Shown piece after piece: positions 16,675 through 25,698 of a stretch of 64,000 nt of DNA. Numbering within the stretch: the stretch's first letter is position 1; the number at the start of each line of letters is the position of its first letter. Source of the stretch: Pseudomonas sp. SID14000 (GTDB lineage Bacteria; Pseudomonadota; Gammaproteobacteria; Pseudomonadales; Pseudomonadaceae); NCBI RefSeq assembly GCF_002165135.1, contig NZ_NFZQ01000004.1:186001-250000 (forward strand). Reading direction: 5' to 3'. The position numbers were made by a program, and so were the translations under genes. Under the pieces are notes generated by a model. That model was not told the DNA's origin. It saw only the letters and a program-made list of their open reading frames with translations, and searched no databases.

Positions 16675-16701
16675 CCCGCTTGCTCGACATGAGCAAGCGG
16701 G
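16675..16701 (-). terminator. Rho-independent terminator of the diazeniumdiolate operon
   Basis: A perfect 11-bp stem (CCCGCTTGCTC paired with GAGCAAGCGGG, loop GACAT) lies 21 bases after the last gene of the minus-strand operon. On the minus strand it is followed by TTTCTTC. This is a convincing intrinsic terminator and marks the operon's 3' end. Confidence 0.85.
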
Positions 16702-16722
16702 CCTGGGTCTACAACTCGCAGA

Positions 16723-17190
16723 TCAGTTGAACATCTGCTTGACGTTGTTCATGGCTCCGTCCGCAAACCCTTGGAGAAATGCCTGGAAAGCTGGCAAGTC
16801 TTGCGCCGTACCGGTATGAGGCTCTCCGATGATCGTCCAGGTGGCGATTGCCTGGCCTATCCCCTGCTCCTGGACCTCCATGCACGCCCAGAGATTACCG
16901 ATGTTCAGCGATGTGTAGATCAACGACCAAGTCATGACCATCTTCTGATCGTCATGGGTGTTGAGTTGCTCGATCACCACATTGCCATCCTTGAACAGCT
17001 TCTTGCGTACGGAACGTACACCAGAACCGGTCATTTCAATGTGCGAAAGGGCCGGAATGAATACGGGGAAACCGGCAAAGTTACCCACGATATCCCAAAC
17101 TTTGCGAGCATCTGCATTGATCGTGACGCTGGCTACGACAGGCTCGCCAACCGGGTTCTTGATCAGGGTATCGGGTTCGAAATTTTGCAT
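16723..17190 (-). CDS. mgoD: SRPBCC (polyketide cyclase-like) protein, MgoD/PvfD type
   Basis: A 155-residue START/SRPBCC-fold protein. The pattern VVASVTINADARKVWDIVGNF, then GFPVFIPALSHIEM, is the typical first strand-helix of the family. ATG 17190 is preferred because AAGGAG lies 6 bases upstream; an in-frame TTG two codons earlier sits next to that site. It is the last gene of the five-gene operon, 19 bases after the NRPS stop. A cyclase-like SRPBCC gene closes the mgo and pvf clusters, as recalled from the literature. Its role in diazeniumdiolate formation is not settled. Confidence 0.8.
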   Translation of the reverse strand: MQNFEPDTLIKNPVGEPVVASVTINADARKVWDIVGNFAGFPVFIPALSHIEMTGSGVRSVRKKLFKDGNVVIEQLNTHDDQKMVMTWSLIYTSLNIGNLWACMEVQEQGIGQAIATWTIIGEPHTGTAQDLPAFQAFLQGFADGAMNNVKQMFN

Positions 17191-17209
17191 GTTCAACTCC
17201 TTTGAGTGG

Positions 17210-20200
17210 TTAGATGAAATCGATTTCCTTGAGGAACTCGCAGCCCCGGCGCAACAGGCTCGGGCTTTTGGCCGGATACTCTTCGCCCATGTTGTTTACA
17301 CCGTGCCAGGCGTTGCCGTGTTCGATCATCGAGATGTCGCCAATGTCTTCCTCGAAGCCGTTGAGGTAGAACCCGACCACACCGAACAATGCGTTACCGC
17401 TGTCAATGGTCGACAGCCGCTTTTGCCAGCGACTGACAGGCACCATCTGGAAGTCGTGCCCCATGAGACGGAACGTTTCCACGTAGTTGTCCCAGCTCAA
17501 GGGTTGTGGGTTATGCAGGTTGTAAACAGCGCGTGCACTGTTGTGACGGCTGGCATGGAAACCGATGAAGCGCGCCAGGAAATCAACCGGCATCAGATCG
17601 AAGTTCAGCGACAACTGCGGCACTTCCTTGAGTTGCAGTGAACCTTTGAGCATCAGCATCAAACGGTTCTGGTGCGGCTGGCAGACGCCGGTGCGGGTAT
17701 TGAAAGCGATGTTCCCAGGGCGGTAGATGTTTACCCTCACCCCCCGCTCGCAGGCATTCCACAGAATACGCTCGGCTACCCACTTCGAGAGGTTGTAGCC
17801 ATTGCGAATGTAGATCGGCGGCGTTGCTGCCGGCGGTGTTTCAAGCACCCGGCCTTGAGCGTCCACGCTGCTTGAGGCCGACAGGGTGGATATGAAGTTG
17901 AAGATCTTCTTGCTACGTCCTTCGCACAGCTTCAGGCATTCAACCACCGGTGCCACGTTGTCCTTGACGAGCGACTCGTAGTCGAGCACATGGTTGACGT
18001 TGGCGGCGTTGTATATCAACGAGCCGTAGTCGCGATCCAGCCGATCGTAATCTTCGGCGCTGAGCCCCAGGCGAGGCTGGCTGATGTCTGCCGCCAGCAC
18101 TCGGACGCGGCTCATATCGAGGTTTTCAAGGCGGTTGTCGACCAGGGCCTGGGCGAAGCGCTCTTCGGCCGAGCAATCCGCTGACGGACGCACCAGACAG
18201 GCGACCTCGCTGGTGCCAAGTTCAAGCAAGGCCTCGACGATATGCACGCCCAGGAAACCATTGGCCCCAGTGACTATGACCTTGTGCACATCTCCCTGCT
18301 CGCTGAGCGGCAAGATGTCGAGCTCGACACTGAGATTGGCGTCCGCCAAGGCCTGGGGGCTGACCACCGCATCGGCTGCCGCATCCTGCGCAAGCAAGCG
18401 GTCAAGGTTATTGAGCGTGGGCTTTTCGATGAAGCGATTGATCGAAACACCTTTGCTGAACGCCTCGCGAATGTCCATGAGCATGCGCGAAAGCAGGATC
18501 GAATGGCCACCAAGGTTGAAAAAGCTCTCGTCCAGTCCGATCTCGTCTGCATCGATTTCCAACAGGTTCGCCCAGATACCTAGCAAGCGTTGCATGCTCG
18601 GCGTGACAGGCTGCTTGCGCTCATGGCGCTCGCGAGCGTCGTCAGGCATCTGCCGCAAGGCCTTGCGATCGACCTTACCATTGGCTGTGGCTGGCAGAGT
18701 ATCGAGCTGACGCCAATATACCGGGCGCATGTAGTCCGGCAGATGGCGCTCGGCATGAGCTTTCAACGCTTGGGCAGCGCTCTGCGCATCCAAGCTGCGC
18801 GGCTCGGCAAAAAACGCCAGGATACGTCGCTGGTCATCGATGACCACTGCTTGCTGGACGAACAGGTTGCTGCTGCGCAGAACATGCTCGATTTCTTCAG
18901 GTTCCACACGGAACCCTCGGATCTTCACTTGGTTGTCCAAGCGCCCGATGATCTCTACTCCATGGTCGCCCCAGCGCGCCAGATCACCCGTGCGGTACAG
19001 ACGCTCGCCCTGCAGGCCACCACTGCCGGTCAGATAACGCTCCTCGGTGGCACTGGAATTGTTCAGGTACCCCAGCCCCACACCAGGCCCGGCGATGTGG
19101 ATTTCTCCCACCTGCCCCTGAGGCACGGGCAGGCCCTGCTCGTCCAGCAGATACAGCCGCGTATTCGCGATAGGCAGGCCCAATAGACGATTAGAGTCCC
19201 CCGGGCGCATCACCCGGCAGGTTGCGAGCACCGTCGTTTCGGTAGGCCCATAGATATTGTGAAGGCAGCAATGCTCACCCAACCCATCGATGACATGCGG
19301 TTCACAGACGTCGCCACCGGTAATCAGATGCTGGATGCCGTGCAGGCTCTGCAGAGGCATGATGCTGAGCAACGCCGGCGGCAGAAAGGCGTGGGTGACC
19401 TTCGCCTGCCCGACCAGTTGCGCAAGGGCTAGCGGGTCACGCCGTTGATCCTCATTGGGGACCACCAGGCAACCACCTTCCAGAAAAGTGGGGAAGATGT
19501 CCAGCATCGATGCGTCGAAATTGATGGTCGAAAACTGCAAGGCGCGAGCCTGTGGCCCGAGCTCGACATGCTCTGCATACCAGGCGCAGAAATGGCTGAT
19601 GTTGGCAACCGTCAGCAGCACCCCCTTGGGAGCCCCGGTGGTACCGGAGGTGTATATCGCCACGCACGGGCGCTGGCCCTCCCAGCTACCGCGCAGCAGC
19701 GATTGGCTGGCCGAAAGCGCTATCGCATCGTGACCATCGATACCCTGATGTACGGCACTCAATTGGTCGACACGCAACCCTCGGCAAGCTGCAGGAGGTG
19801 CCACGCGATCATCATGAATCACGACGCGTGCCTGAGCGTGCTCGACAATCAGCGCCCGGCGTTCGGCAGGGTGTTGTGGGTCAAGTGGCAGATACACCGC
19901 ACCACAACCGAGCACTGCCAGGATCGAAGCATAGAGCGCCACACCCTTGCCCAACGCCACAGCTACGACTGCCTGTTCACCAGCATCGACCAACAGCGGC
20001 AGCAGCCGCTCCTGGATCGCCACGCTCATCGCATGCAGTTCACCGTAGCTGACGTAGTGACCATCTACCAGCAAAGCTGGCGCATGTTGATGTTCACGCA
20101 GGCTGGTAGCCAGACGCTGGATGAACGGAACACCTGCCGCCCGGCTCAGCGCAGCCGATGCACTCATGTTGCAGCGATGGGCAAAGGCCAAGGTATCCAG

Positions 20201-20677
20201 AGCACCCAGGCCTGCCAATGGCTTCGGCTCATTGGGCAGCAAGCGGTACTGGCTGAAGTACGCGTCGCTGCGCGAGTAGCCACTGACATGAGCGGTGGTG
20301 GCCTCAATCATCTCCTGCAAGGCTGTGGCCACAAGGTCGGCGCCATTGCCCGAAACATCCGCCGGTATTTCCAGGCGCTCCAGGCATTGCCATGTACCGT
20401 TGCCTTCGCGGGCAAGCAGTGCCAGTTGCAGGTCCTGGAGCGGATCATCCAGACCGTTGTCGACAACCCGAAGCGCGACTTGCCAGGTGTTTCTCGACTC
20501 TGGCCAGCTTGCAAGCGTCCCATCATCGATTACCAGGTCCGACGCGTGGAGCTGCCAGTGATCGAAGCTGGCCGCCGTATCCAGCAGATGAGGTTGGTGC
20601 CCCATCAGCCGGAGCTCGTTCGCCAGGCGCACGAGCCCCTGGCTGCTCCCGCAGAGCAGAATTTCTAGACGTCTCAT
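17210..20677 (-). CDS. mgoA: Single-module NRPS (A-T-R), MgoA/PvfC/HamD type
   Basis: A 1155-residue synthetase. Residues 1-185 are an N-terminal extension that begins MRRLEILLCGSSQGLVRLANE and looks like a formyltransferase-type fold. The adenylation domain spans about 190-675: IYTSGTTGAPKGV at 341, NFDASMLDIF at 386, NIYGPTETT at 474, and the catalytic Lys in TANGKVDRK. The thiolation site is Ser726 in NLGGHS. The thioester-reductase domain starts near 800 (VTGANGFLG) with a YxxxK pair in GYNLSKWVAE. There is no condensation domain. It should load one amino acid and release it as an aldehyde or alcohol. AAGGA precedes ATG 20677 at good spacing. The reductive-release A-T-R layout is that of MgoA/PvfC/HamD. 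Confidence 0.9.
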   Translation of the reverse strand: MRRLEILLCGSSQGLVRLANELRLMGHQPHLLDTAASFDHWQLHASDLVIDDGTLASWPESRNTWQVALRVVDNGLDDPLQDLQLALLAREGNGTWQCLERLEIPADVSGNGADLVATALQEMIEATTAHVSGYSRSDAYFSQYRLLPNEPKPLAGLGALDTLAFAHRCNMSASAALSRAAGVPFIQRLATSLREHQHAPALLVDGHYVSYGELHAMSVAIQERLLPLLVDAGEQAVVAVALGKGVALYASILAVLGCGAVYLPLDPQHPAERRALIVEHAQARVVIHDDRVAPPAACRGLRVDQLSAVHQGIDGHDAIALSASQSLLRGSWEGQRPCVAIYTSGTTGAPKGVLLTVANISHFCAWYAEHVELGPQARALQFSTINFDASMLDIFPTFLEGGCLVVPNEDQRRDPLALAQLVGQAKVTHAFLPPALLSIMPLQSLHGIQHLITGGDVCEPHVIDGLGEHCCLHNIYGPTETTVLATCRVMRPGDSNRLLGLPIANTRLYLLDEQGLPVPQGQVGEIHIAGPGVGLGYLNNSSATEERYLTGSGGLQGERLYRTGDLARWGDHGVEIIGRLDNQVKIRGFRVEPEEIEHVLRSSNLFVQQAVVIDDQRRILAFFAEPRSLDAQSAAQALKAHAERHLPDYMRPVYWRQLDTLPATANGKVDRKALRQMPDDARERHERKQPVTPSMQRLLGIWANLLEIDADEIGLDESFFNLGGHSILLSRMLMDIREAFSKGVSINRFIEKPTLNNLDRLLAQDAAADAVVSPQALADANLSVELDILPLSEQGDVHKVIVTGANGFLGVHIVEALLELGTSEVACLVRPSADCSAEERFAQALVDNRLENLDMSRVRVLAADISQPRLGLSAEDYDRLDRDYGSLIYNAANVNHVLDYESLVKDNVAPVVECLKLCEGRSKKIFNFISTLSASSSVDAQGRVLETPPAATPPIYIRNGYNLSKWVAERILWNACERGVRVNIYRPGNIAFNTRTGVCQPHQNRLMLMLKGSLQLKEVPQLSLNFDLMPVDFLARFIGFHASRHNSARAVYNLHNPQPLSWDNYVETFRLMGHDFQMVPVSRWQKRLSTIDSGNALFGVVGFYLNGFEEDIGDISMIEHGNAWHGVNNMGEEYPAKSPSLLRRGCEFLKEIDFI

Positions 20678-20697
20678 TGGAGTTCCTTCCTATGAAG

Positions 20698-21627
20698 TCA
20701 AAGCCGGTAGGCGGCAAGCGCAGTCTTCACGACTGGATCCTCGAGCATCGTGCTCGTTTGGAAAAACCGCATGATGTTGCCCACCAGGGGGTGCCCGGCA
20801 GTGATTGGGAAGTCCATGGCTTCGACTTCCTGACGCAGCGCCGTCTTGACCTGCTCCGTTGTGTCCAGCTGTTCGATTAGCGCTAGATCGAAGGATTTCT
20901 GGATGTCGTTGGTCAGGTAATGGCTCAGGAACAACGGCAGGATCGAAGCGATGGTGGCGCGATCCTCTGGTGAAGCGCTGTTCCAATAGATTTGCGTCAA
21001 ACGTGCCCAGAAGCTCGAGTGACGTCCCTCGTCAGCCAGGTGATCAGCCATCAGCCCTTTGACGGACTCCTTGACGGTGTCGTCGCGTGCAAACGCTGCC
21101 ACATCATTGGTCAGCGTATTTTCTGCTACCGCCACACAAATCAGCTCCACTGCGGCCTTCAAGTGCTCCGGGGCCATTTCCATGGCTTTGGGAATCGAAC
21201 GGCTGAGCTCGATCTCCTGAGGCAACGCTATAGGCGAAATACCTGTCAGCTCGATAGTCTGCTGCAAGTAGTCCATGGCCACCAACGCGTGGTAATCCTC
21301 ATCCACCACCACAGTCATGGCGTCGTAGCGGCAGGCAAAAGGAAAACGGATGGGGAAGTTATCCTTGGCAATACTGCGTGCCGTCTTGTCAACGATCTCG
21401 GTCTCGAAAATGACCACATCATTAATAAACTTGTAGAGACTTTGCACCAAAGCAAATTCCTGCAAGTGCGGACACTTCTCCATAAATACAGCACTGGTGA
21501 CCAGCGGTTGACGACTGGTGGGGTAGATTAACTTTTCGTCGTCCTCCACCGTCCGCCGCGGCCGCGTGCGAATTGTTGCTCGTCGCTCCCAGACTTCGGC
21601 GAACGACTGATATTCATGTGCGTTCAT
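20698..21627 (-). CDS. mgoC: AurF-like diiron N-oxygenase (MgoC/PvfB type)
   Basis: A 309-residue member of the AurF/CmlI diiron oxygenase family, which oxidises amines to hydroxylamines or further. Metal ligands are visible: Glu near 75-77 (FETEIVD), Glu110 and His113 in DEDYH, Glu169 in VAENTLTND, and His196, Glu200 and His203 in HLADEGRH. In pvf/mgo/ham systems this enzyme is thought to N-oxygenate the amino acid tethered to the NRPS carrier domain. It lies 20 bases upstream of the NRPS gene and 18 bases after the cupin gene. Confidence 0.9.
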   Translation of the reverse strand: MNAHEYQSFAEVWERRATIRTRPRRTVEDDEKLIYPTSRQPLVTSAVFMEKCPHLQEFALVQSLYKFINDVVIFETEIVDKTARSIAKDNFPIRFPFACRYDAMTVVVDEDYHALVAMDYLQQTIELTGISPIALPQEIELSRSIPKAMEMAPEHLKAAVELICVAVAENTLTNDVAAFARDDTVKESVKGLMADHLADEGRHSSFWARLTQIYWNSASPEDRATIASILPLFLSHYLTNDIQKSFDLALIEQLDTTEQVKTALRQEVEAMDFPITAGHPLVGNIMRFFQTSTMLEDPVVKTALAAYRL

Positions 21628-21645
21628 CTCGCTTCGTCCTGCCGA

Positions 21646-21993
21646 TCAATAGTAATGGACCTCGAACAGCAGGCAGCCATCTTCCGAATGGAACGGGCCA
21701 TGTTCTGTGTGGGCCGCGCGAAAGAAATAACTGCCCTGCCCGTAGGTTTTCTCAGGGCGGCCTGGGGCGGCATGTTCGGTCTGATCACCTTCGATCAGAT
21801 AAACTTCTTCGTGATAGTCGTGGGTGTAGATTTCACGTGTGCCACCACCGGGGGCGAAGCGTACAAGGCGCGTGCGGATACCGGTGCGAGTCTTGGCATC
21901 CAGGGTGTCCTTGAACACCGTGAGGGTGATGCCGCGCTCGCTGCTTACCTGCTGCCAGTTGGCCTGATCCTGCTCAATGACCTCGAACTTCAT
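21646..21993 (-). CDS. Small single-domain cupin in the diazeniumdiolate operon
   Basis: A 115-residue cupin. The metal-binding motif is readable: [18 protein letters not shown] supplies two His and a Glu, and [11 protein letters not shown] supplies the last His. The ATG at 21993 overlaps the preceding stop (ATGA); a longer upstream frame exists but is less likely. As I recall, the minimal mgoBCAD/pvfABCD sets lack such a gene, while the ham (fragin) cluster and other N-N bond pathways include a cupin. It is therefore a candidate for N-N bond formation or rearrangement. This is inference; the fold itself is clear. Confidence 0.85.
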   Translation of the reverse strand: MKFEVIEQDQANWQQVSSERGITLTVFKDTLDAKTRTGIRTRLVRFAPGGGTREIYTHDYHEEVYLIEGDQTEHAAPGRPEKTYGQGSYFFRAAHTEHGPFHSEDGCLLFEVHYY

Positions 21994-22766
21994 GCGACAC
22001 ACTCGGCAATTTGCGCGGCCATCTCGGCGCGCAGATCGTCCCAGAGCAATTGGCGGCTTGCCACGGCATCGATGGCTGCCGCATACACCTCCTGCTGGCG
22101 CTGAGGGTCGCCCTGCACAAGGCGGTCCAGCAGTTTTTCGGCGGCCGGGCCATGATCATCGGAGTCGACATCGATGTGCCGCTGCAGGTAGTAACGGAAG
22201 GTCGGAGCCTGGTCGATACCAATATCCCAATCATCAAGGATGGTCTGGAACATGCGCGGAATCACACTCTCCCGGCCATGCAGGAAGGCGGCAGCTACCT
22301 CGTGAGGCTTGGCATTGATGGCCGTTTCGATGGTGTTGGCGACAAAACGTACCGCCGCCGGCGACGCATGGCAGTGGTGTAGCGCCTCCTTGAGGTCCAT
22401 GCCGCCACGCAGCAGGCGAACGAAATGCTCGATGCGCTCTGTGCTGGCGCCAATCTCGTGCATGGCATGCAGATATAGCTCGAAGTGACTGTAGTGCCCA
22501 CCCTGCAGGTTCTGGTCGGACTCCTCGCCAAGCACGATTTCATTGATCAGGTGTGCTGCTGCCGGGTCGGATGGCGGAAGCCAGGGGAGCTGCGTACAGG
22601 TCAACTCTTGCTGCAATCGCTTGGTCAGCGACATGAAGTCCCAAACGGCGAAGACATGCGTTTCCATGAATGTGCGCAGGACTTCCAATGAACCAATTTC
22701 GGCAAAAATCGGATGTTTCCCTAGTTCGGCTTTCTTGCTTTCAAGAACGGCTTTCTGGTCGGACAT
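21990..22766 (-). CDS. mgoB: DUF3050 haem-oxygenase-like diiron protein (MgoB/PvfA type)
   Basis: A 258-residue, all-helical DUF3050 protein of the haem-oxygenase-like diiron oxidase (HDO) class. Likely metal ligands are spread over [37 protein letters not shown] and [11 protein letters not shown], the last matching the H-x-D-x-D-x-x-H-G style of the class. ATG 22766 is set by AGAGGT a few bases upstream. It is the first gene of the operon and is translationally coupled to the cupin. Homologues in mgo and pvf clusters are required for the signal, and a second N-oxidation step is the usual proposal. Confidence 0.85.
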   Translation of the reverse strand: MSDQKAVLESKKAELGKHPIFAEIGSLEVLRTFMETHVFAVWDFMSLTKRLQQELTCTQLPWLPPSDPAAAHLINEIVLGEESDQNLQGGHYSHFELYLHAMHEIGASTERIEHFVRLLRGGMDLKEALHHCHASPAAVRFVANTIETAINAKPHEVAAAFLHGRESVIPRMFQTILDDWDIGIDQAPTFRYYLQRHIDVDSDDHGPAAEKLLDRLVQGDPQRQQEVYAAAIDAVASRQLLWDDLRAEMAAQIAECVA

Positions 22767-22904
22767 GCTTACCTCTTTCATAAGGTCTTAGTTGACGAGA
22801 GCTGTATTGTTTTCAAGTTTTACCGCACCTACCGGACCGGCCCGAAAAAAACTAAGCCATGGATACTTACAAATCAATAGTCATTCAGATTAAATTTGAT
22901 CACT

Positions 22905-22949
22905 CGTATTTATATACGGGCACCACAAAACGGCAACTTATAAATAAGT
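22905..22949. promoter_or_regulatory. AT-rich promoter region with two dyads ahead of the diazeniumdiolate operon
   Basis: Two inverted repeats lie about 140-185 bases upstream of ATG 22766: CGTAT-TTAT-ATACG at 22905-22918 and ACTTAT-AA-ATAAGT at 22936-22949. The whole gap 22767-23039 is markedly AT-rich against its surroundings. They could be operators or the start of the transcript; I see no match to a known box. Confidence 0.4.
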
Positions 22950-23039
22950 CGCCTCATCGCATACTACCCACCCGCAAACTCAATTACTCAGACTGAACAT
23001 TCCATTCCAATCACCTTGAATTCCTTTTGCTTTCTACTT

Positions 23040-24551
23040 TCAGTTCATCCGTTGTGCTCGCAACACCATCGCCGCCACCGCACAGCCGAGCAGCGCCAGG
23101 CAGGACACATAAAACGCATCGCTATAGGCCATCAGGTAGGCTTCACGCCTGATGGTGACCGCCAGCCCCTCGAACATCTGCTGCTGAGACAACCAGGTCT
23201 CCATGGCCTGATTGATGCGCTCCTGCAAGCCGGGGGAAAATACCGTGACATGCTCGTGGATGCGCTCGCTGTGATATCGCTCTCGGGTTGCCACGATCTG
23301 CGTCAGCCCGGCGGTACCGATTGCACCGCCGAGGTTGCGCAGCATGGAAAACACAGCCGAGGCCGATCCAGCTTCACGCTTGTCCAGCCCAGCTACCGCC
23401 AGTACTGACAGCGCCACCATGATGAAAGGCTGGCCAATACCACGAACCACAGTCGACGGGATGATGATGTTGTCGGCACTGTCCGCCGTCAGGCTCGCCC
23501 CCATCCAGCAGCCGAGGGCCATGATCAGAAAACCGCTGGCAACCATGAACTTCGCACTGGTCCAGCCCATCAGCCGCGGCATCAAAGGCGCCAGCAAGAG
23601 TTGTACGACGCCATAGGCAATCAGGGCCACGCCAACGTCCCGGGCGCTGAAACCCTGTAGTTGGGAGAGGTAGTTCGGCACCAGGAATACCAGGCCGAAA
23701 GTGGCGCCACCGAAGATGAACATGGCAATGCTGGCAACACCAAAGTTGTAGTGTCCAAGCAGTCGCAGGTTGATGAATGCCCGCTTCCCATAGAGCTGCG
23801 TGACAACGAACACGACCAAGGCGATGCCAGCGACGACGGACATACCCAGGATGAAGCGCGAACCGAACCAATCCAGTCGCCCACCCTCCTCCAGAACGAT
23901 CTGCAGGCCTCCCAGGCCAATCACCATGGCCACGATCCCGAGCCAGTCTCCCTGGCGCAGCAGCCCCAGCTTCATCGGCTTGGCTTCGATAGACCAGGCA
24001 ATGGCGGCCAGCAAGGCGATGCCCGGGAACAACTGCAGGTAGAAGATCCAGCGCCAGGAGTAGGCATCGGTCAACCAGCCCCCTATGGAAGGGCCGGCAG
24101 CCTGTGCAACGCTGTTGGCAAGACTGAACAGCGCCATGCCCATGGCCATTTTGCTGGCCGGCAGCTCGGTAATGATCAACTGAAAGGACAACGGAATCAG
24201 CACTGCGCCTGCCGCCCCCTGGATGACCCTGATAATGATCATGGTTTCAAGATTGGGCGCCCATGAACAGGCGATCGACGCCAGCAGGAAGATGAACGAA
24301 CCGGTCCACATGACGCGGCGCATCGAGAACACCTCCACCAACCAGGCCGTCAGCGGGATCATGACGATTTCCGCGACCAGGTAAGCGGTCGAAATCCACG
24401 ACCCCTCCTCGAAGCTGGCCCCCAATGAGCCCCTGATTTCCGGCAGTGCTGCACTGGTGACATGCACGTTCATACCGGCCATGAAGCAGCCGAACAAACC
24501 ACCGATCACCGCCACCCACGCCCGCAGCGATACCGGTTGCTCACTGCTCAT
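23040..24551 (-). CDS. DHA2-family MFS drug efflux permease (EmrB type)
   Basis: A 503-residue major-facilitator exporter with 14 predicted membrane helices. DHA2 signatures are visible: GCFMAGMNVHVTSAALPEI in helix 1, GSWISTAYLVAEIVMIPL, and motif C-like AQAAGPSIGGWL in helix 5. Its start overlaps the HlyD gene by 11 bases, so the three efflux genes are coupled. It would pump a small molecule from cytoplasm or membrane into the HlyD-OMF channel. Because the diazeniumdiolate operon follows 270 bases downstream on the same strand, the product of that operon is a candidate cargo; this is inference. Confidence 0.92.
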   Translation of the reverse strand: MSSEQPVSLRAWVAVIGGLFGCFMAGMNVHVTSAALPEIRGSLGASFEEGSWISTAYLVAEIVMIPLTAWLVEVFSMRRVMWTGSFIFLLASIACSWAPNLETMIIIRVIQGAAGAVLIPLSFQLIITELPASKMAMGMALFSLANSVAQAAGPSIGGWLTDAYSWRWIFYLQLFPGIALLAAIAWSIEAKPMKLGLLRQGDWLGIVAMVIGLGGLQIVLEEGGRLDWFGSRFILGMSVVAGIALVVFVVTQLYGKRAFINLRLLGHYNFGVASIAMFIFGGATFGLVFLVPNYLSQLQGFSARDVGVALIAYGVVQLLLAPLMPRLMGWTSAKFMVASGFLIMALGCWMGASLTADSADNIIIPSTVVRGIGQPFIMVALSVLAVAGLDKREAGSASAVFSMLRNLGGAIGTAGLTQIVATRERYHSERIHEHVTVFSPGLQERINQAMETWLSQQQMFEGLAVTIRREAYLMAYSDAFYVSCLALLGCAVAAMVLRAQRMN

Positions 24552-25698
24552 GGCCAGGCTCCGCAGGGCGCGTGTCGACGGTGGTCACCACAGACATGCC
24601 TGGCAAGATCTGCATCCCTTGCACGGGTTGGTCGAGCAGGATGCGTACAGGGAAGCGCTGGACGATCTTGGTGAAATTGCCGGTTGCGTTGTCTGAAGGC
24701 AACAGGGCGAAGACATTCCCCGACGCTGGAGAGAAGCTGGCAACTCGGCCGGTCAAGGTCTGGCTGGAATAACTGTCGACACTGATGCGCACTGGCTGAC
24801 CGACGCGCATGTGGGTGAGCTGGGTTTCCTTGTAGTTGGCGACTACGTAGGTGTGCTGCAACGGGACCACTGCCAGCATCGGCTGGCCTGCGACCACGTG
24901 CTGTCCAGCCCGCACCCGGCGCTGACCGACGACACCTTCGATAGGTGCGCGGATCAGCGTGTCCTGTTCATCCTGGCGGGCCAAGGCCAACTGCGCCTGT
25001 GCGCTGGCCTGGGCCGCCGACTGCTGTTCAACCGCAGCGCCAGCATGCACCGCCTCGGCCTTGACGATCGCCAGTTGCGAACGTTGCTCGCTCAGTTTCG
25101 CCTGTGCAGCCTGCAAGGCTGCATCCGCCTGGATGACTTTGGCGCTGGCGGCCTCCAAGCGTTGAACCGTCGCTGCACTGTCGCGCACCAGACCTCGATA
25201 ACGTTGCATATCCAGATCACTACGACGGCGCTCGGCTTGCGCGCTCCGTACCGCCGACTCCGCTTGCACGATGGCTTGCTGCTGTTGGTCGATACGCTCA
25301 ACCGCCACTCGCTGCATGGCTTGAGCGGCCGCAAGGGCAGCTTGAGCCTCAGCGACCCCGGCCTCTGCCTGTTCACGACGCGCGCGATAATCCCGATCCT
25401 GCAGACGTACCAGCACATCACCAGCCTTGACCGGTTGATCGTCCTCCACCTCAACCTGGGCGACATAGCCGCCCACGCGCGCGCTCAGCGCCACCCAGTC
25501 GGCGCGCACATAGGCGTCATCGGTGGTTTCCAGATAACGGCCAGTGTTGAACCAGTAACCCGTGCCCCCCAGCACCATCAGCACCCCGATACCACCACCG
25601 ACCATCCATGCCAGGCGCCGCCGGGCGCGCTTGCCATGTGGGGCATGGTCCAGCTGCGCGTCAGCCGCGGGCAGCGGTTTTTCAACGGCTACATTCAT
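24541..25698 (-). CDS. HlyD/EmrA-family membrane fusion protein
   Basis: A 385-residue periplasmic adaptor. One membrane anchor (WMVGGGIGVLMVLGGTGYWF, residues 31-50) follows a charged cytoplasmic start. Next come the first lipoyl half (SARVGGYVAQVEVEDDQPVKAG), a long coiled-coil hairpin rich in Ala, Glu and Gln, the second lipoyl half (IRAPIEGVVGQRRVRAGQ) and a beta-barrel domain. EmrA-type proteins link an MFS pump to an outer-membrane factor. Its ATG overlaps the OMF stop (ATGA), and its 3' end overlaps the MFS start. Confidence 0.92.
   Translation of the reverse strand: MNVAVEKPLPAADAQLDHAPHGKRARRRLAWMVGGGIGVLMVLGGTGYWFNTGRYLETTDDAYVRADWVALSARVGGYVAQVEVEDDQPVKAGDVLVRLQDRDYRARREQAEAGVAEAQAALAAAQAMQRVAVERIDQQQQAIVQAESAVRSAQAERRRSDLDMQRYRGLVRDSAATVQRLEAASAKVIQADAALQAAQAKLSEQRSQLAIVKAEAVHAGAAVEQQSAAQASAQAQLALARQDEQDTLIRAPIEGVVGQRRVRAGQHVVAGQPMLAVVPLQHTYVVANYKETQLTHMRVGQPVRISVDSYSSQTLTGRVASFSPASGNVFALLPSDNATGNFTKIVQRFPVRILLDQPVQGMQILPGMSVVTTVDTRPAEPGHEQ

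Noticed and set aside
19445..20668. 407-codon plus-strand open frame
   Set aside because: It is antisense to the NRPS adenylation domain and has no domain signature.
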